Source: Ooceraea biroi
Lineage: Eukaryota > Arthropoda > Insecta > Hymenoptera > Formicidae
Direction of reading: 5' to 3'
Assembly (NCBI RefSeq): GCF_003672135.1
Contig: NC_039516.1
Span: 4,881,838 to 4,945,837 of the forward strand
Length of the DNA stretch: 64,000 nt
The position numbers and the translations under genes are program-made. Below are positions 13,797 to 25,290 of this stretch, one piece after another; positions within the stretch are counted from its first letter, which is position 1, and each line of letters starts with the position of its first letter. The notes beneath the pieces were generated by a model. The model had not been told where the DNA came from. It did not search any database and worked only from the letters and a program-made list of their open reading frames with translations.

Positions 13797-14381
13797 ATCG
13801 GAGCCTCGTCAACGAGATTACCCGTAACCCGTAACTTCGGCTAGGATAGCCTCGAGGAGTTGTTTCGTCCGAAACTCGTCCCTTGTTGGCGAGGCAACTC
13901 TTGTGGGCTCGACCGCGCAACGAAGTTATCGTTAGCCTGTAGTTAACCAAGGAGCTAAACCGATTCCGGCTGATATCCGCTGATATTTTCGCTGACTTGC
14001 GACATGGGTCTAAATTTAATGCATCGTACTTTTTACTAATTTGATGCCAGAGAAGCGATCCATGTCTCCCCTGAACTATTTTCGTTTATGCTGCGTGTCA
14101 TACACGCGATAGGATCACACACGAAATTAAACCCGGAAAGAAAGATTACGTGAAATTTTCCATTTTGACACTCGCGTATACGGTTGCGTATATGGTGATA
14201 AATTTGCTCCAAAGAAGCGAATGGTTTTGTCACGCATAGACGAAGTTCTCTTTTCGACGAGATATTTGGGAAGAAAGCACTGCACACTCGACATACGTGC
14301 TGTTTCAAGAAACACGTTTACGGTGTCCGCACGTCGCGCACATGTATGCTGCGTCAAGAAAATCTTTTATTGATATATATA
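12254..14381. other. non-coding stretch, no gene recognised
   Basis: Unique-looking sequence with scattered open frames below 110 codons. The frames at 13057-13380 (plus) and 13066-13278 (minus) overlap antisense to each other, and neither has a recognisable domain. A (GT)n repeat at 13761-13795 is the only clear structure. Confidence 0.5.
13761..13795. repeat. (GT)17 microsatellite
   Basis: Thirty-five bases of perfect GT repeat, ending in GCATCG. Such a long pure tract is likely to vary in length between individuals and can adopt Z-DNA. Confidence 0.95.
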
Positions 14382-14481
14382 TATATGACCTTTTCTTCTT
14401 AAAATAAGCCAAGGAATATCCTCTTTAAGTTTGTCTACTTACTTAGGAAACACCCTGTATATATATATATATATATATATA
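14382..14481 (-). mobile_element. TE terminus fragment, copy 1 (ends ACACCCTGTATA, then (TA)n)
   Basis: About 76 bases, running from TATATGACC through a purine/pyrimidine-mixed body to GGAAACACCCTG, then a (TA)n run. Read on the minus strand it starts TACAGGGTGTTTCC, the kind of terminus seen on TA-inserting Tc1/mariner-like insect elements. A second copy lies exactly 164 bases downstream. The opposite terminus is not seen, so this is a solo end or relic. The family is an inference from the terminus only. Confidence 0.5.
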
Positions 14482-14545
14482 CATAAAAGTGAACGAAAAC
14501 AGTGATGCACTTTTTTGGAAAACAAAGCAGTTTAGGACATATGTT

Positions 14546-14618
14546 TATATGACCTTTTCTTCTTAAAATAAGCCAAGGAATATCCTCCTTAAGTTTATCT
14601 ACTTACTTAGGAAACACC

Positions 14619-14660
<42 letters not shown>
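14546..14660 (-). mobile_element. TE terminus fragment, copy 2, followed by (TA)n
   Basis: A near-identical repeat of 14382-14457 in the same orientation, with two differences (CTCC for CTCT and TTATC for TTGTC), again ending GGAAACACCCTG and followed by a longer TA run at 14622-14660. The 64 bases between the copies are unrelated. The arrangement could be a local tandem duplication anchored in the TA runs, or two independent insertions into TA-rich DNA; the nearly identical bodies favour duplication. Confidence 0.55.
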
Positions 14661-14662
<2 letters not shown>

Positions 14663-16753
14663 GCTAGAAGGCGGAAGCTCGCGTAGCCGCGAGGTTTTGG
14701 CATGCGGGTATAGCAGAAGAGAGCACATATGAAAATGCGTGCATGTGTGCAAGAGAACCAGGACACGGCTCCAATTTCCATATTATAATTAATTTCTCAC
14801 TTAGCCGGCGGGACGCATTAATTATATGTCCCCGGCCGACGCTTGGGCTATTCATACATATCTAATTAGTTTGGCCTCGTGCAGGAAACTTATAAAGTAC
14901 ACTGAGCTTTTACCGTATAAGCTTCCAACGGTCGGCCGACATGCGAAGCCCCATAATTCGTAGGTATCGCTTTCACCCTTGCTAATTATTTTATGAACTT
15001 TAAGATCTCTTCAAAGGCCAAGAACTTAGTTGGCTAAACGATTCCGCATGTCAAGATCAAGAAGACATCACTATAAGTCAGTATTATTCTAGGCCAGTAC
15101 CATTCGCGATAACGATGAAGTAAACAATCAAAATGGAAGCAACGTTCCGTTTTCCGTTTTCCGGTAAAATGCGCTCGAAGATGTAAAGCGGAAAAGACAA
15201 GCTGATGCGAGTAACGAGACAACAGATCGGCCGACCGAATCGATAAAAAGCAAACAGAAAACCGCACCGTAAAAATTCATACGACTCAAAGTCGATTGAT
15301 AGCTGCGTGCTGGCAAATGCGCGGCGCGATAAAACGAGAGGTAGAAAGTTATCCCTCCGAGGGTAGTAGGGCGTCAGCGATTATCAAAGTTCTTCGTGGA
15401 CTCTACGCGCACGAGAGTGAAGCATGGAAATTTAAAGCGAGCGGGTCGCTTTCCGTGCGATCTTCGCAACTTTCGCCGTCGATTCCCGGCTGCGGGTCGG
15501 CGACCGATAATTGCGAATCTCGATATGTTTCGACGAACTTGCTCGTCGAAGTTGGCGCGGATCGGCTCTTTCGTCCTGCCATTCCCGTTCTCGCCCCTTT
15601 TCGCTCCTTCTTTCATGGGTTCGCCAGCGAAACGTTAATCTTGATATCCGCTCTACCGGCAGACGGCGTGCGAATAAATTCGGGAAAAAGTTCCGCGGCC
15701 GGCAATTTGCACGAGTAGTTTACCCTCGCCATTTCGCTATCGTATGGACGCTCTCGCATTGGCCGGTTTGCACAACACGACCGGCAAAAGCGAGCATCCT
15801 CGCGTCGGGGCACGTTCCCGTGGCTATTTTAACAAATTGTTTCTCCTGGTGCACTCGGCGACCCGCCCGCGCGCACGCACATGTACGTACATGTACGTGT
15901 TGGTGCACAAAGAGTGCATGAGAACGCATTACGCTCGTGCATCGCAACCCTCGGTTGAATCCGAAGCATGCGTTCGCGCTCCCTAAATGAGCCAGGGATG
16001 AATTTGAATTTCTCTACGACTAGCTCGATTTTATATTATAAATTCACCCATTTATCTGAATATTGGATGAGTCTTGTATTTTTTCGATGATTTCTCTACG
16101 TATGCAGGAGAGCCGAAGTCTCTCGAGTTGATAATTAGTTTCTGGTTGATGGATCCGTATTTGTCAATGGTCGACTGTTAGTCAGAGCAGAGCAGCTCCA
16201 AATTCGACCAAACTGTTAAGTATGTATCCTTAATTAATCCGTATATCACCACCACATAGACAAGTTAAGCAGCAAGTTGCTTGATTATTGTTTCACGCCG
16301 ATCTTGCTAGTGCAAATTTTCCGAATAACCAATTTAAAGGCTAAATCTTAATTGTCTGGTCTTTAAATTTAGCAGAATATAATTATTACAAATTCATGAG
16401 AAGCAACGAATTTCTTGTTTATGTACTCACTTGGGTGATTAGGTTCGTCGCTGTTCGCATCATTCGCATTAAAGGAAGTAGTCCGTTTCAACTGTGCACT
16501 GGCGAGCGTCGATATCTCGATGCACGTCACTACTATCAATATCCGCAGCATACTGACGAACGTCTCTTAGCCGATTTCACCCTCGAACCATTCTAACGTG
16601 GTTCGCGTCTCGTTCGATTCTCACGCAATATCCTGTCAACAAGCAATTCGTTTTCCATTAGTAAGAGAATAATAAAATAAAACATTTCTCATATATTTAC
16701 ATTATTGTATTGCAACTTTTACCTTATTTTGTTTACAATACGAAAAACGTATT
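14661..16753. other. non-coding stretch with CpG-rich core, no gene recognised
   Basis: At 15290-15990 the DNA is CpG-rich and open in several frames on both strands (up to 140 codons), with no conserved motif; I treat these as composition artefacts. A palindromic run built from ACATGTACGT lies at about 15880-15899. Confidence 0.45.
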
Positions 16754-16877
16754 GGCCCATATTCAGAAAATATGCTTACAATGATAAAAGCTTAAAAGTT
16801 TCTAAAAGCTTAAAAACTATCTGATTGGCTGAGAAGCATTGAAGACACTTTTATCGTTGCATATTCTGAATATAGAT
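16754..16877. mobile_element. small MITE-like element, degraded ends
   Basis: The left end reads GGCCCATATTCAGAAAATATGC and the right end, reverse-complemented, reads CTATATTCAGAATATGCAACG; both continue into a GATAAAAG motif. The interior contains CTGATTGGCTGAG, a string frequent in small insect MITEs. The right outer end has lost the GGCCC and no clear target duplication remains. A GGCCC start would suit a PIF/Harbinger-like origin, but that is inference. Confidence 0.45.
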
Positions 16878-19800
16878 TATCTGTATCGTTGTTTTCTTCT
16901 ATATAGTGGGTTGTAATCTCTTGTTTGTTTAGTGTTTTTAATAAAGAATATATGTTATACAACTCAATACATATAAATATAGGTTATACAACTCAATATA
17001 TATATAAAGGAAAGTAGATTTCATGATATTGGATGCACAGCTGTAAAACTTTCGGCTTCTGACAGTTCAATGCTTCATTCGAATCGTTTTCAACGAAATT
17101 TTGTGCCACGATACGATCGACATGTGTAACCAGCATTGAGCAGTAACAGCCACGTGTGATAACGCGTTTGTTGTTAATTTCGTTGCTGCGTTCAATGCGT
17201 ACTACAGTAGCGGGTTAATAGCGATCGACGGTTCATCCGGGTAAATTGATACAAAGCTATACAGTCGATCGATCATTCCAAACAACGCGGCATCAAAAAC
17301 GTTGAGTTTTATGTTCTTTTAGGAAATTTTCACACTCGATGAAAAGTTCCCCTCCAACGAGTTTTAACACGATTGCTGAACAAATATAATTTAAAAATTT
17401 CCAGCCACTTCTCTTGGTTTTTCTCGACTAATAAACTCTTTTTTATGTAACTTTTACCAATCGAAATTCTAACTTCAACGAACGCGTTTACTTTAGAATT
17501 ACAGCGCTCGAATAGCATATAAAGGTTGAAAAAATTTAACACGTGAAAGCGAGATAGACATGTGGCGTGATATCGAAGCTTCGTGTCAACAAAATATTTA
17601 TCCACAAATTTAATTTCATTTGCCTCCAATATTTATTTTATTGAATCTGGAAATATCAAAGTAACTCTAAAAAATCCAAAAGTCGGAAAAAATAATTTTC
17701 GTTTACTCGTAACAAAAAACAGTCACGTATTCAACTTGATCCATTTTATAATTGTGCAACATGCTAAACTTTTTCAAAATTTGAATTATGGGAGATATTA
17801 AACTTCTTTTTGGAATCGTTGTCGAACAACGACAGTTCACCGGAAAAGCCTACGTATCCTACGTCCGCATGCGCGTACTCTTTTTCCGGCACTGCAATTA
17901 TCAAAAAGATACGTTGTTGCAAAAAGGCGAAACAATGATGGGATTTCTACAGAATTTGCGAGGAAAAGCGAAACTACAGCGCGATCAATGGGCGTGCGAT
18001 ATTGATCGCGAGATATTGACCGATTATTGTCACAGAAAATTGTCCGCATCTCGCGATGCCCTTTTCTTCGCGATAGATTCCGCACATCGTCGAACAGAGG
18101 ATCGCGAATACGAAAATAATGATGGTGCGCGAAGAGAAAAATGTTCGGCATGTTTCGGAACTCCATGCGCGTACCATGAAGCTCGTGGGAAATCTACGAA
18201 ACGCGGCAGGGTGAATGGTTTCTTTTGTGCAGGAACAAAGCAGATTATTTGGCGCGCTGATTTCTCTTTTCGTATCTATCACCTGTGGGCTAGTTTAGCG
18301 AAGCAACAGTCATCCTGATTAGCGCATCGTCATTACTCAACTATTAACGATTCATGAATTCAATTAATGAATTATGAATTACGATATATTGCGATAGATC
18401 AGATTACCATTTCTACGATTCTCGCACGCATGTGAGAAAAATTTTATTTCCTAAAATAGATATTCGCAACATGAATTCGCGAGGTAATAAATTCGGGACA
18501 CAGTTAATTGAGTTACATACAGGTAGATGCGAAGTAATAAATCAAATATTGCCATTTCCATCTAACGCAAACGCTTCCTACTATGAAAAAATACATCTCA
18601 TAAAATAACAATCAGTTAAATAAATTTGCGAAATTTGCGACACGTTCATCGTACGTTACAAATAGACGTGCAATGAGAATTAGTTGTTTTTGCGTATTAC
18701 GTAAACGTTTCCCAATATACAAAAGATTAATTTCATAAAATAAAAATACGTTAACAAATTAACAATCACGATGCACGACGTACTGTTTGGATTCTGAAGA
18801 TAGATAAGAAACAATCAGTCCTGGATCATAAGAAAAAAAGCATGGTTTACTTGGACGTGCGACTAAGTTGCTTAGAAGCATAGAATAGAGCACATTCACA
18901 CGACCGTATTCGATTCAGAAAGCCGATTTTCATCAACCGTAGCGTTCTCGCGATGCCATAACTTCATTTTCACGCTGTAGCTTGCATCAATATTACAACT
19001 CTTTTACCAGTAACGCTAAACGAAGATAAACATTTCGCGATATATTACCATTTGCTAAAAAAACAAACGCCTCACCGCGATCGAAGCACGGTGTAAACGC
19101 GACAACGCGACATCGACGAAAAACCCGTCGATGCATCCAGCAAATAAACAAAGTCGCGAAAAATCGTTGGTCAACATGCGCGGGAATATGCACTGTTTAT
19201 CTGGATGGCTTGTAGTGAGGATACACGACAAAGGATTCGTTACGTTGCGGTCCGAACCCTTTTATACCTATGAAAACGCGAATGCAAGACATATTATATG
19301 TACAATATAGCTATAACATATAAAATATCTGACATACAAAGCCACCGCTCCTTTAATTTCAAGAGTAGATTTTTTGCCATATATAAAATTGCATTTGATA
19401 ATTCCATTATTCTTCTTGATAGCGCAAAAGTAATGAAACCATACTGATGGATGTGATTAACGCGACTCACAAATCCTCTCGACTCCTGCCCACAAATTCG
19501 TAAAGATTGGAGACGGCATTGTGAGGGCTGGTAATAAAATGATTAAAAGCAATTCCGTGAAAATCGAATTATTGAAAATTGACCGGATAGAGATGGAGAG
19601 GGTAGGGAAGGTGAAAAAAGGCGAAATTGAATTTTATACGGACGGTTTAATGGAGGGACCGCCGGTCGCCAGATTTAATGGAAGATTCTTTCTCATCGAT
19701 GACTCGCCTCGTCCTCGAGCCCTCAGTCGCTCCTTCTCGGTTTTTGCTCTCTCTTCAGTGGATAGATCGTGCTACCAGTGCTTCCGGTCATTTCCGGCGA

Positions 19801-22800
19801 GTTGTAAAGCGACCGGCAAACTACGCGCCTCGAGGGCGGAACGCGAATCGACGTTTTGGTGAACGAGCTGCGTCACTTCCTCCAGTCCATCCTATGAGAT
19901 TTGCGAGCACGATTATTCCGCGAGGAGAATACGGACTGAAGGATAATACAGACTAAGATCGTGTTACATTCAAAGGATGCCATGGCATAGATAACAAGAT
20001 CTGCAACCCTCGCGGCTAAATTTTCGGTTAAGATAATTAATTAAGTAGCTCGATAAGATTTTAGAGTAATCGCAACAATAACAGTCGTCAAAATAATTAA
20101 TGGTATCACGTACAGCAATTAAGATAGTACAGGTTATTTCTCCAATCTCTAGAAAAGAGAGATGCCTTATAGTTTATTTATGATTCTTCAATGTTGATGA
20201 TTCAACTGATTATTTTAGCATCCTGACTTTAAGTTATTTATTCGATTAATTCTGTAATTCGCGAAATTGTTATGTGATATTTTTAATGCACAAATTTATC
20301 TCGTCCCTGGAGTACTATTAATGAAGCGATGTATCTCGCGTAACAACTGAAATTCCCTTCATCTCAATCCGACTTTCAATGCTTTACCTTTCGTATTTTT
20401 ACGCCTCGAGCAAAACGAACTTCCTGCTTCCGGTCGAAGAAGCGGAAAATGCGACAGCGAGCATTGCCGCCTAAAGTAAATGTATAAATCGATGGCTCTT
20501 AGGGCGTGTCTGCACTGCCCCGATAGTTTCTGCGAAACCAATCGGACAATCGGATAATCGGCAAAAAGTATCGATGTCATATCAACTTTTGAAAGTAGTT
20601 ATTTTTGCGATTATTTTTCTCTATATAACGCTGTTTCATAAAATAAGGAATCTTGTGTTGATAATACAAAGATGGTATCTCTTATTATTTATGACGATAT
20701 TATATTTACTTACATTTAATAATTATAACATGAGATACATAATACATACGAAGCATAAGAATTTTGCATACAAATCAAAAAGAATATAATATTGCACAGA
20801 AATAATATTTTTTAACTATATAAATATTGAATTTCTTTTGACAAACCATGTGCAAATGTCTTTTTGTTTAATATGAAAATATAAATTATGAAATAATACA
20901 TTAACTTTTTAAAGAAAATATACACTGATAAACCGAGATAAAATATTTCAGCGACAATTTTCACGTTTTAGATAAAAAGATAGTAAATGATTCAATTATA
21001 TAACAACGGATATTGATCGATCGAATTATCGGAAGTGGGCACGCAACTCTTCCGCCGACATCGCAGAACACGTCCATTTCTTTGTGCTTTGTAAGTGCTT
21101 TTTGTTCTTATTTGCTATTCTCTCTCTCTCTTTTGCTTCTATCGGGGCGCATTTGAAGAGAACGCCAGAAAGTGGTTACAGCGCGCGTTAGTGCGGCCGG
21201 TGGAGAAGAGAGTTGTCCTTCCGACGTGTTCCACATCGGACACACGGAGTTAGTTCTATCTGCTTTTGTGCCGAACCATCGTGCTACAATCACTACGTGA
21301 CAAGAGATTCGTTCCGAGAAAGAGTGTACGTCGGCAGACAATGATCGTTTTAGAAGATTGTGCTCTTGCTAAATTGCGATTGGTGAATCGCATATTCCAC
21401 CTTGCATGCTGGATTATCGAGCAAAAATTATCTCTATTTATAGAAAACTTATTTAATTTATTTAATTTATAGAAAACTGGAAAAATACAACACGTTACCA
21501 AAATTCTCTAACGCTATTCTATGCAAAATGCACATTTTATTATTATGCATTAACACCTTGAAAGAGATGTAATAATATCCAATGATAGATGATACATGAT
21601 AGATGTTTGTTCTCTCTTCCATCTTCAAGTCATAAAATAACGATCTTAAATAAATTATAAAAATGTTTTGAAATAGAAAGATACAAAACAATTAGTTTTG
21701 TTAATCAAAATTAAGATATTACGAAACACATTATTTTCTCGCATGTGAAATCGCATGTATGTCATTGCGAAGTCGAGCAAATTTAAAAATAGATTGAAAC
21801 TTTTCAGTTAATATCATGACGTCGAATTAGCGCGAAGAATAATGGGGTCTGACGGTAAGCTGAGCGAATGACTGGTCCAGGAAGTTCCGATAAACGAGAT
21901 ATCGAGGAGCCTCGGAGTCGCTTCTGGGCTTTTCAGGGAGCTCTTAAACGGCCATTACTCGGCTCGGGCTCGGGAGAGCGACTTCCCTGACGTGAACCCG
22001 AAGACTGGGGAACTCCGCGGGAGTGCTCGCGCGCAGACATCAAAGACGAGCGTTCGACGACAGCAAGCGAACGGAATCGTCAGACAATGTCGGTCGGGAA
22101 ATTAACACGTTTAATAGAACAGTGATTTCCACGGGGTGGAATAAAAGCAGTTCGCCCTCGTCGTTTTCCTCGTTACGGATTACGCGGCTCTATTATTTTA
22201 TTAGTTGCTGGATCGCCCCTTGTAATTTCTAACAATTTGAAAGGAACGCGCTCAAGTTTGCTGAATTAATGGATAACAAATTATCGTGATCTATTTACGG
22301 ATGTAAATGTAGGGATTAAACTTTTATAAGGCGAAAATTTTATGGGGAGTTACGTTTATTGCACGTATATTGCATGAAATGGTAATTTATTATCACGTTA
22401 CGTGTTAATATTGCCGCATGCGGTAATATGGTAACAGATTAGTATATTGCCATTAATTATTAATTATTAATTAACTCGTTTATAAATCATTTCGCTGCAT
22501 TTGTATCGCAAACACTCGTTTGTCAGATCTAAATGGATTTAAACGCTGAACAAAAAATATAAACTATATCCAATAGTGCAAACGCGGTATATTATACGTG
22601 TTCGAACTTCGAAGTTGTCTTGCAATTCAACAAGAATTTCCCTAAACAGACATTGCAGCAACAAGCATCCTCGATGTCTCGAAAGAGAGAGCTAAGATAC
22701 GGATCGCATTCTAACAAGTTTTCGCGAAAGATGCCGAGACTGTTTTCGCAAAGCTGAAACAACGAATTCGTCGAAAGCTTGCTCGCTCGCTCGTAACGAA

Positions 22801-24479
22801 ACGAAATTTTGGGTCAATCGCCCGCGCGACTTTCCTCCTTTCGGCGCCTGTTTTATAAAAACTACATTGCTTCCTCCGAGTATTTCGTTGAGAGACTAAG
22901 TTTATGGCGCGCGAGCCACTTAATTTGCCTTAAGTGCACTGGTCGATGAAAGCGCACCCTCATTTTTTCATCCCTGTGCTGCAACGTGTAATATCACAGA
23001 AGTTTCGAATAGGCAGCTACTTGTACTTTCGTCGGTGGCGTACTTTCTTTCTATATTCATAAACAAAAAAGACTTTCTCTTAGGACATTACTCACTCAAG
23101 GATGAAAAGTTCCATTATTTTTTCCGACATTTGAATGTTCGTTCAAACATCGCAAACAAAGAGAATTAGAGAGAGAAACAGACGAGAGTTTATAATTCTA
23201 TAAATGACTAATCGTGGAGATCGTGGAAATTAGTAGAGTTCGGTAAATAAAGAACACTAATAGACCTAAGTGAATTGAAAATTGAAACGGGTTACAATGA
23301 AACAATCGATCACGCGCAAAGTTAACGAGCTGAAAAGCTATTCATCGCGTTTGAACGAACCCTCTCATGTGTAAAAGATTCTTTTTTTCGCGTACGTTTA
23401 TGGAAAGCCGACTATTATATTCACCAATCACTCCGAGGTCGGAGGAGGAACTGGATAACAAGTGAAACATGGCGCACTCACTCTTTCGACTGTTAATGTT
23501 TCGCTGGATTCGAAACGGGAAAACGTTTTCGTGGTTTGCAACGTCAATGTATGTTTCTACGTCAATATAATTTTGACGGAAGCTTATTGGTGCTGGCAAA
23601 CGTTCTGTGTATTTGATTTTCTACGGCAGCTATTATTTAATCTTCCTAGTATTGCAACTAGCAATACTGAATACTAGTATATTTACAAAAAAACTCAGTG
23701 TTTTTATTTTTTTATTGTTTTTAGTTGAATCGCATTTACTTTCTGGTTGCACCTTCATCGCGACTATATTGGATAATAAAAATGCTTGATGAACAACATT
23801 GGGATTGTATTGTTACCAAAATCGTTGTAAATGGAACAATTTAGTAATAATGTGTCAACAGAAATTAAAAACTGTCACAAATCGATGTACTACAAAACGC
23901 TACCAATTTCCTCAGTTTTGATAAGTATAACGGTAAACTCGATTAAATTTTAAATTGGAATTTTATATTGACAGAATGTGGACTTGTATCTCTCACTGAT
24001 AAGTTATAGAACGCAAATATTTCAAATATGCATAGAGAAAGCGGTTAGCCTCCACTAATATTATTTAACGACATTTTCACTAATATAGAGTAATTATTTC
24101 TGTTTTTAATTATACACTTCTCTCTTATGCGTGCAATGCAACAACGCATACCCAATTTAACATTTGGAAATATGTTTGAAAATTAACGAAAATATCTTTC
24201 CGCTTTATGAGATTAAAAAAGCATCGGAAAAAATACGAGGAGAAGGGAACGCGAGAAGAATAAAATCTGACAGGACAGCACAATTAAACTCGCGCGGGCC
24301 ACACCTTTGAGATTTAATCTGCAGCTTTTCGTTGAAGTCCCGCGCACATAACACTTCAAGTGACTACTGCATTCCGCATTACGAGCATCACTACGAAAAT
24401 GAACCGAATTAGGACCGTTACCTGAGCCGTCAATCCTTTAACACTCGATCAAAACGCACAGCTAGATGCAGCTCGCACA
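16878..24479. other. non-coding stretch, no gene recognised
   Basis: Largely AT-rich. GTTATACAACTCAATA occurs twice at 16954 and 16983. The longest open frame (176 codons, 17788-18318 plus) is mirrored by antisense open frames of 109 and 102 codons and lacks any recognisable domain. Patches near 21840-22060 and 22700-22930 are CpG-rich without a gene signal. A small hairpin (AGTATTGC stem, 5-base loop) lies near 23648-23668. Confidence 0.45.
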
Positions 24480-25290
24480 CATGTTACACGCATCACGGCA
24501 TCACCGCGGCGGGTCGTCTCGGCGTCAACGTCACCGTCGTTGCCGGTGTCGTCGTCGTCGTCGTCTTCGTATGTCGCGAACACGTGGTGTCACGGGTTAT
24601 CATCGGCGTCCGTGACGACCTGCGACCCTCGTCGCCACTATTCACTCGATCCCGGAGACCATCTCCTCGCCGCATCGTCCTCGAGCGCGCGCTGCATCAT
24701 CAACGCACTACTGTTATCGATCCGGATTGCGCTGATAATCTTGCGTGCAATAATATACTCCCTCCCGCCTGTCGTCGACTTAGCGTCATCAAGTGTGTCA
24801 CTTCGCGAACGAGCGGTATCCTCCAACGGGCTAACGGGAAGGTTCGAAAGATTCTTCAAGGGAGAATCGCTGTTCGATGCCGACGTCGCGACGGTGCGTG
24901 AACTCGCGCACGGTCGTTCCGCACTCTCGGACTCCGGACTCTTTGGACACGTTGCGATTTTAATTTCTCGATGATTGTCCACGACGGATTCGTGGATTCG
25001 CGGGATCGGTCCCTCCACGCGACGAACGAAACGCGCGCGCCGAGCTCCGCGATGTCACTGGATGCTGCCGGCGAACTTTCGCGCACGGACAAGCGTCCTC
25101 CGATCTACCCCCACTGTGCTACCACCCTCTCGTCCCTCCGTCCGGTTGGGGTGCTACTCACCCCGCGGCGCGTACACGTCCAGATTCACCCTCTCGTGTG
25201 CCGACACCCGTGCTTCGTGCAAGCTCGATAATCTTCGTGCAAGCTCGCGAGCTTCAATCGAGAGACGGGGGTGAGCGCACTATGGGGGTA
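24480..25290. promoter_or_regulatory. CpG-rich island, candidate promoter/first-exon region (weak)
   Basis: About 800 bases of CpG-rich DNA inside AT-rich flanks, containing a GTC trinucleotide run near 24546-24566 and an imperfect duplication of GAGCTTGCACGAAG (minus strand) at about 25213-25250. Splice-donor-like strings on the minus strand occur at about 24420 (CTCAG|GTAACG) and 25165 (GCGGG|GTGAGT). Open frames run through it on both strands up to 144 codons, but none has a domain and the minus-strand frames end before the donor, so any exon here would be 5' UTR. Cap-selected RNA would test this. Confidence 0.2.

Noticed and set aside
15296..15986. Several open frames of 75-140 codons on both strands
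   Set aside because: CpG-rich DNA has few stops in any frame; none of the overlapping products shows a known motif.
16605..16625. GTTCGATTCTCAC as a tRNA T-loop (also near 53709)
   Set aside because: No acceptor or anticodon stems can be formed around either site.
17788..18318. 176-codon plus-strand open frame
   Set aside because: Antisense frames of 109 and 102 codons overlap it, no domain or signal is recognisable, and there is no splice or promoter context.
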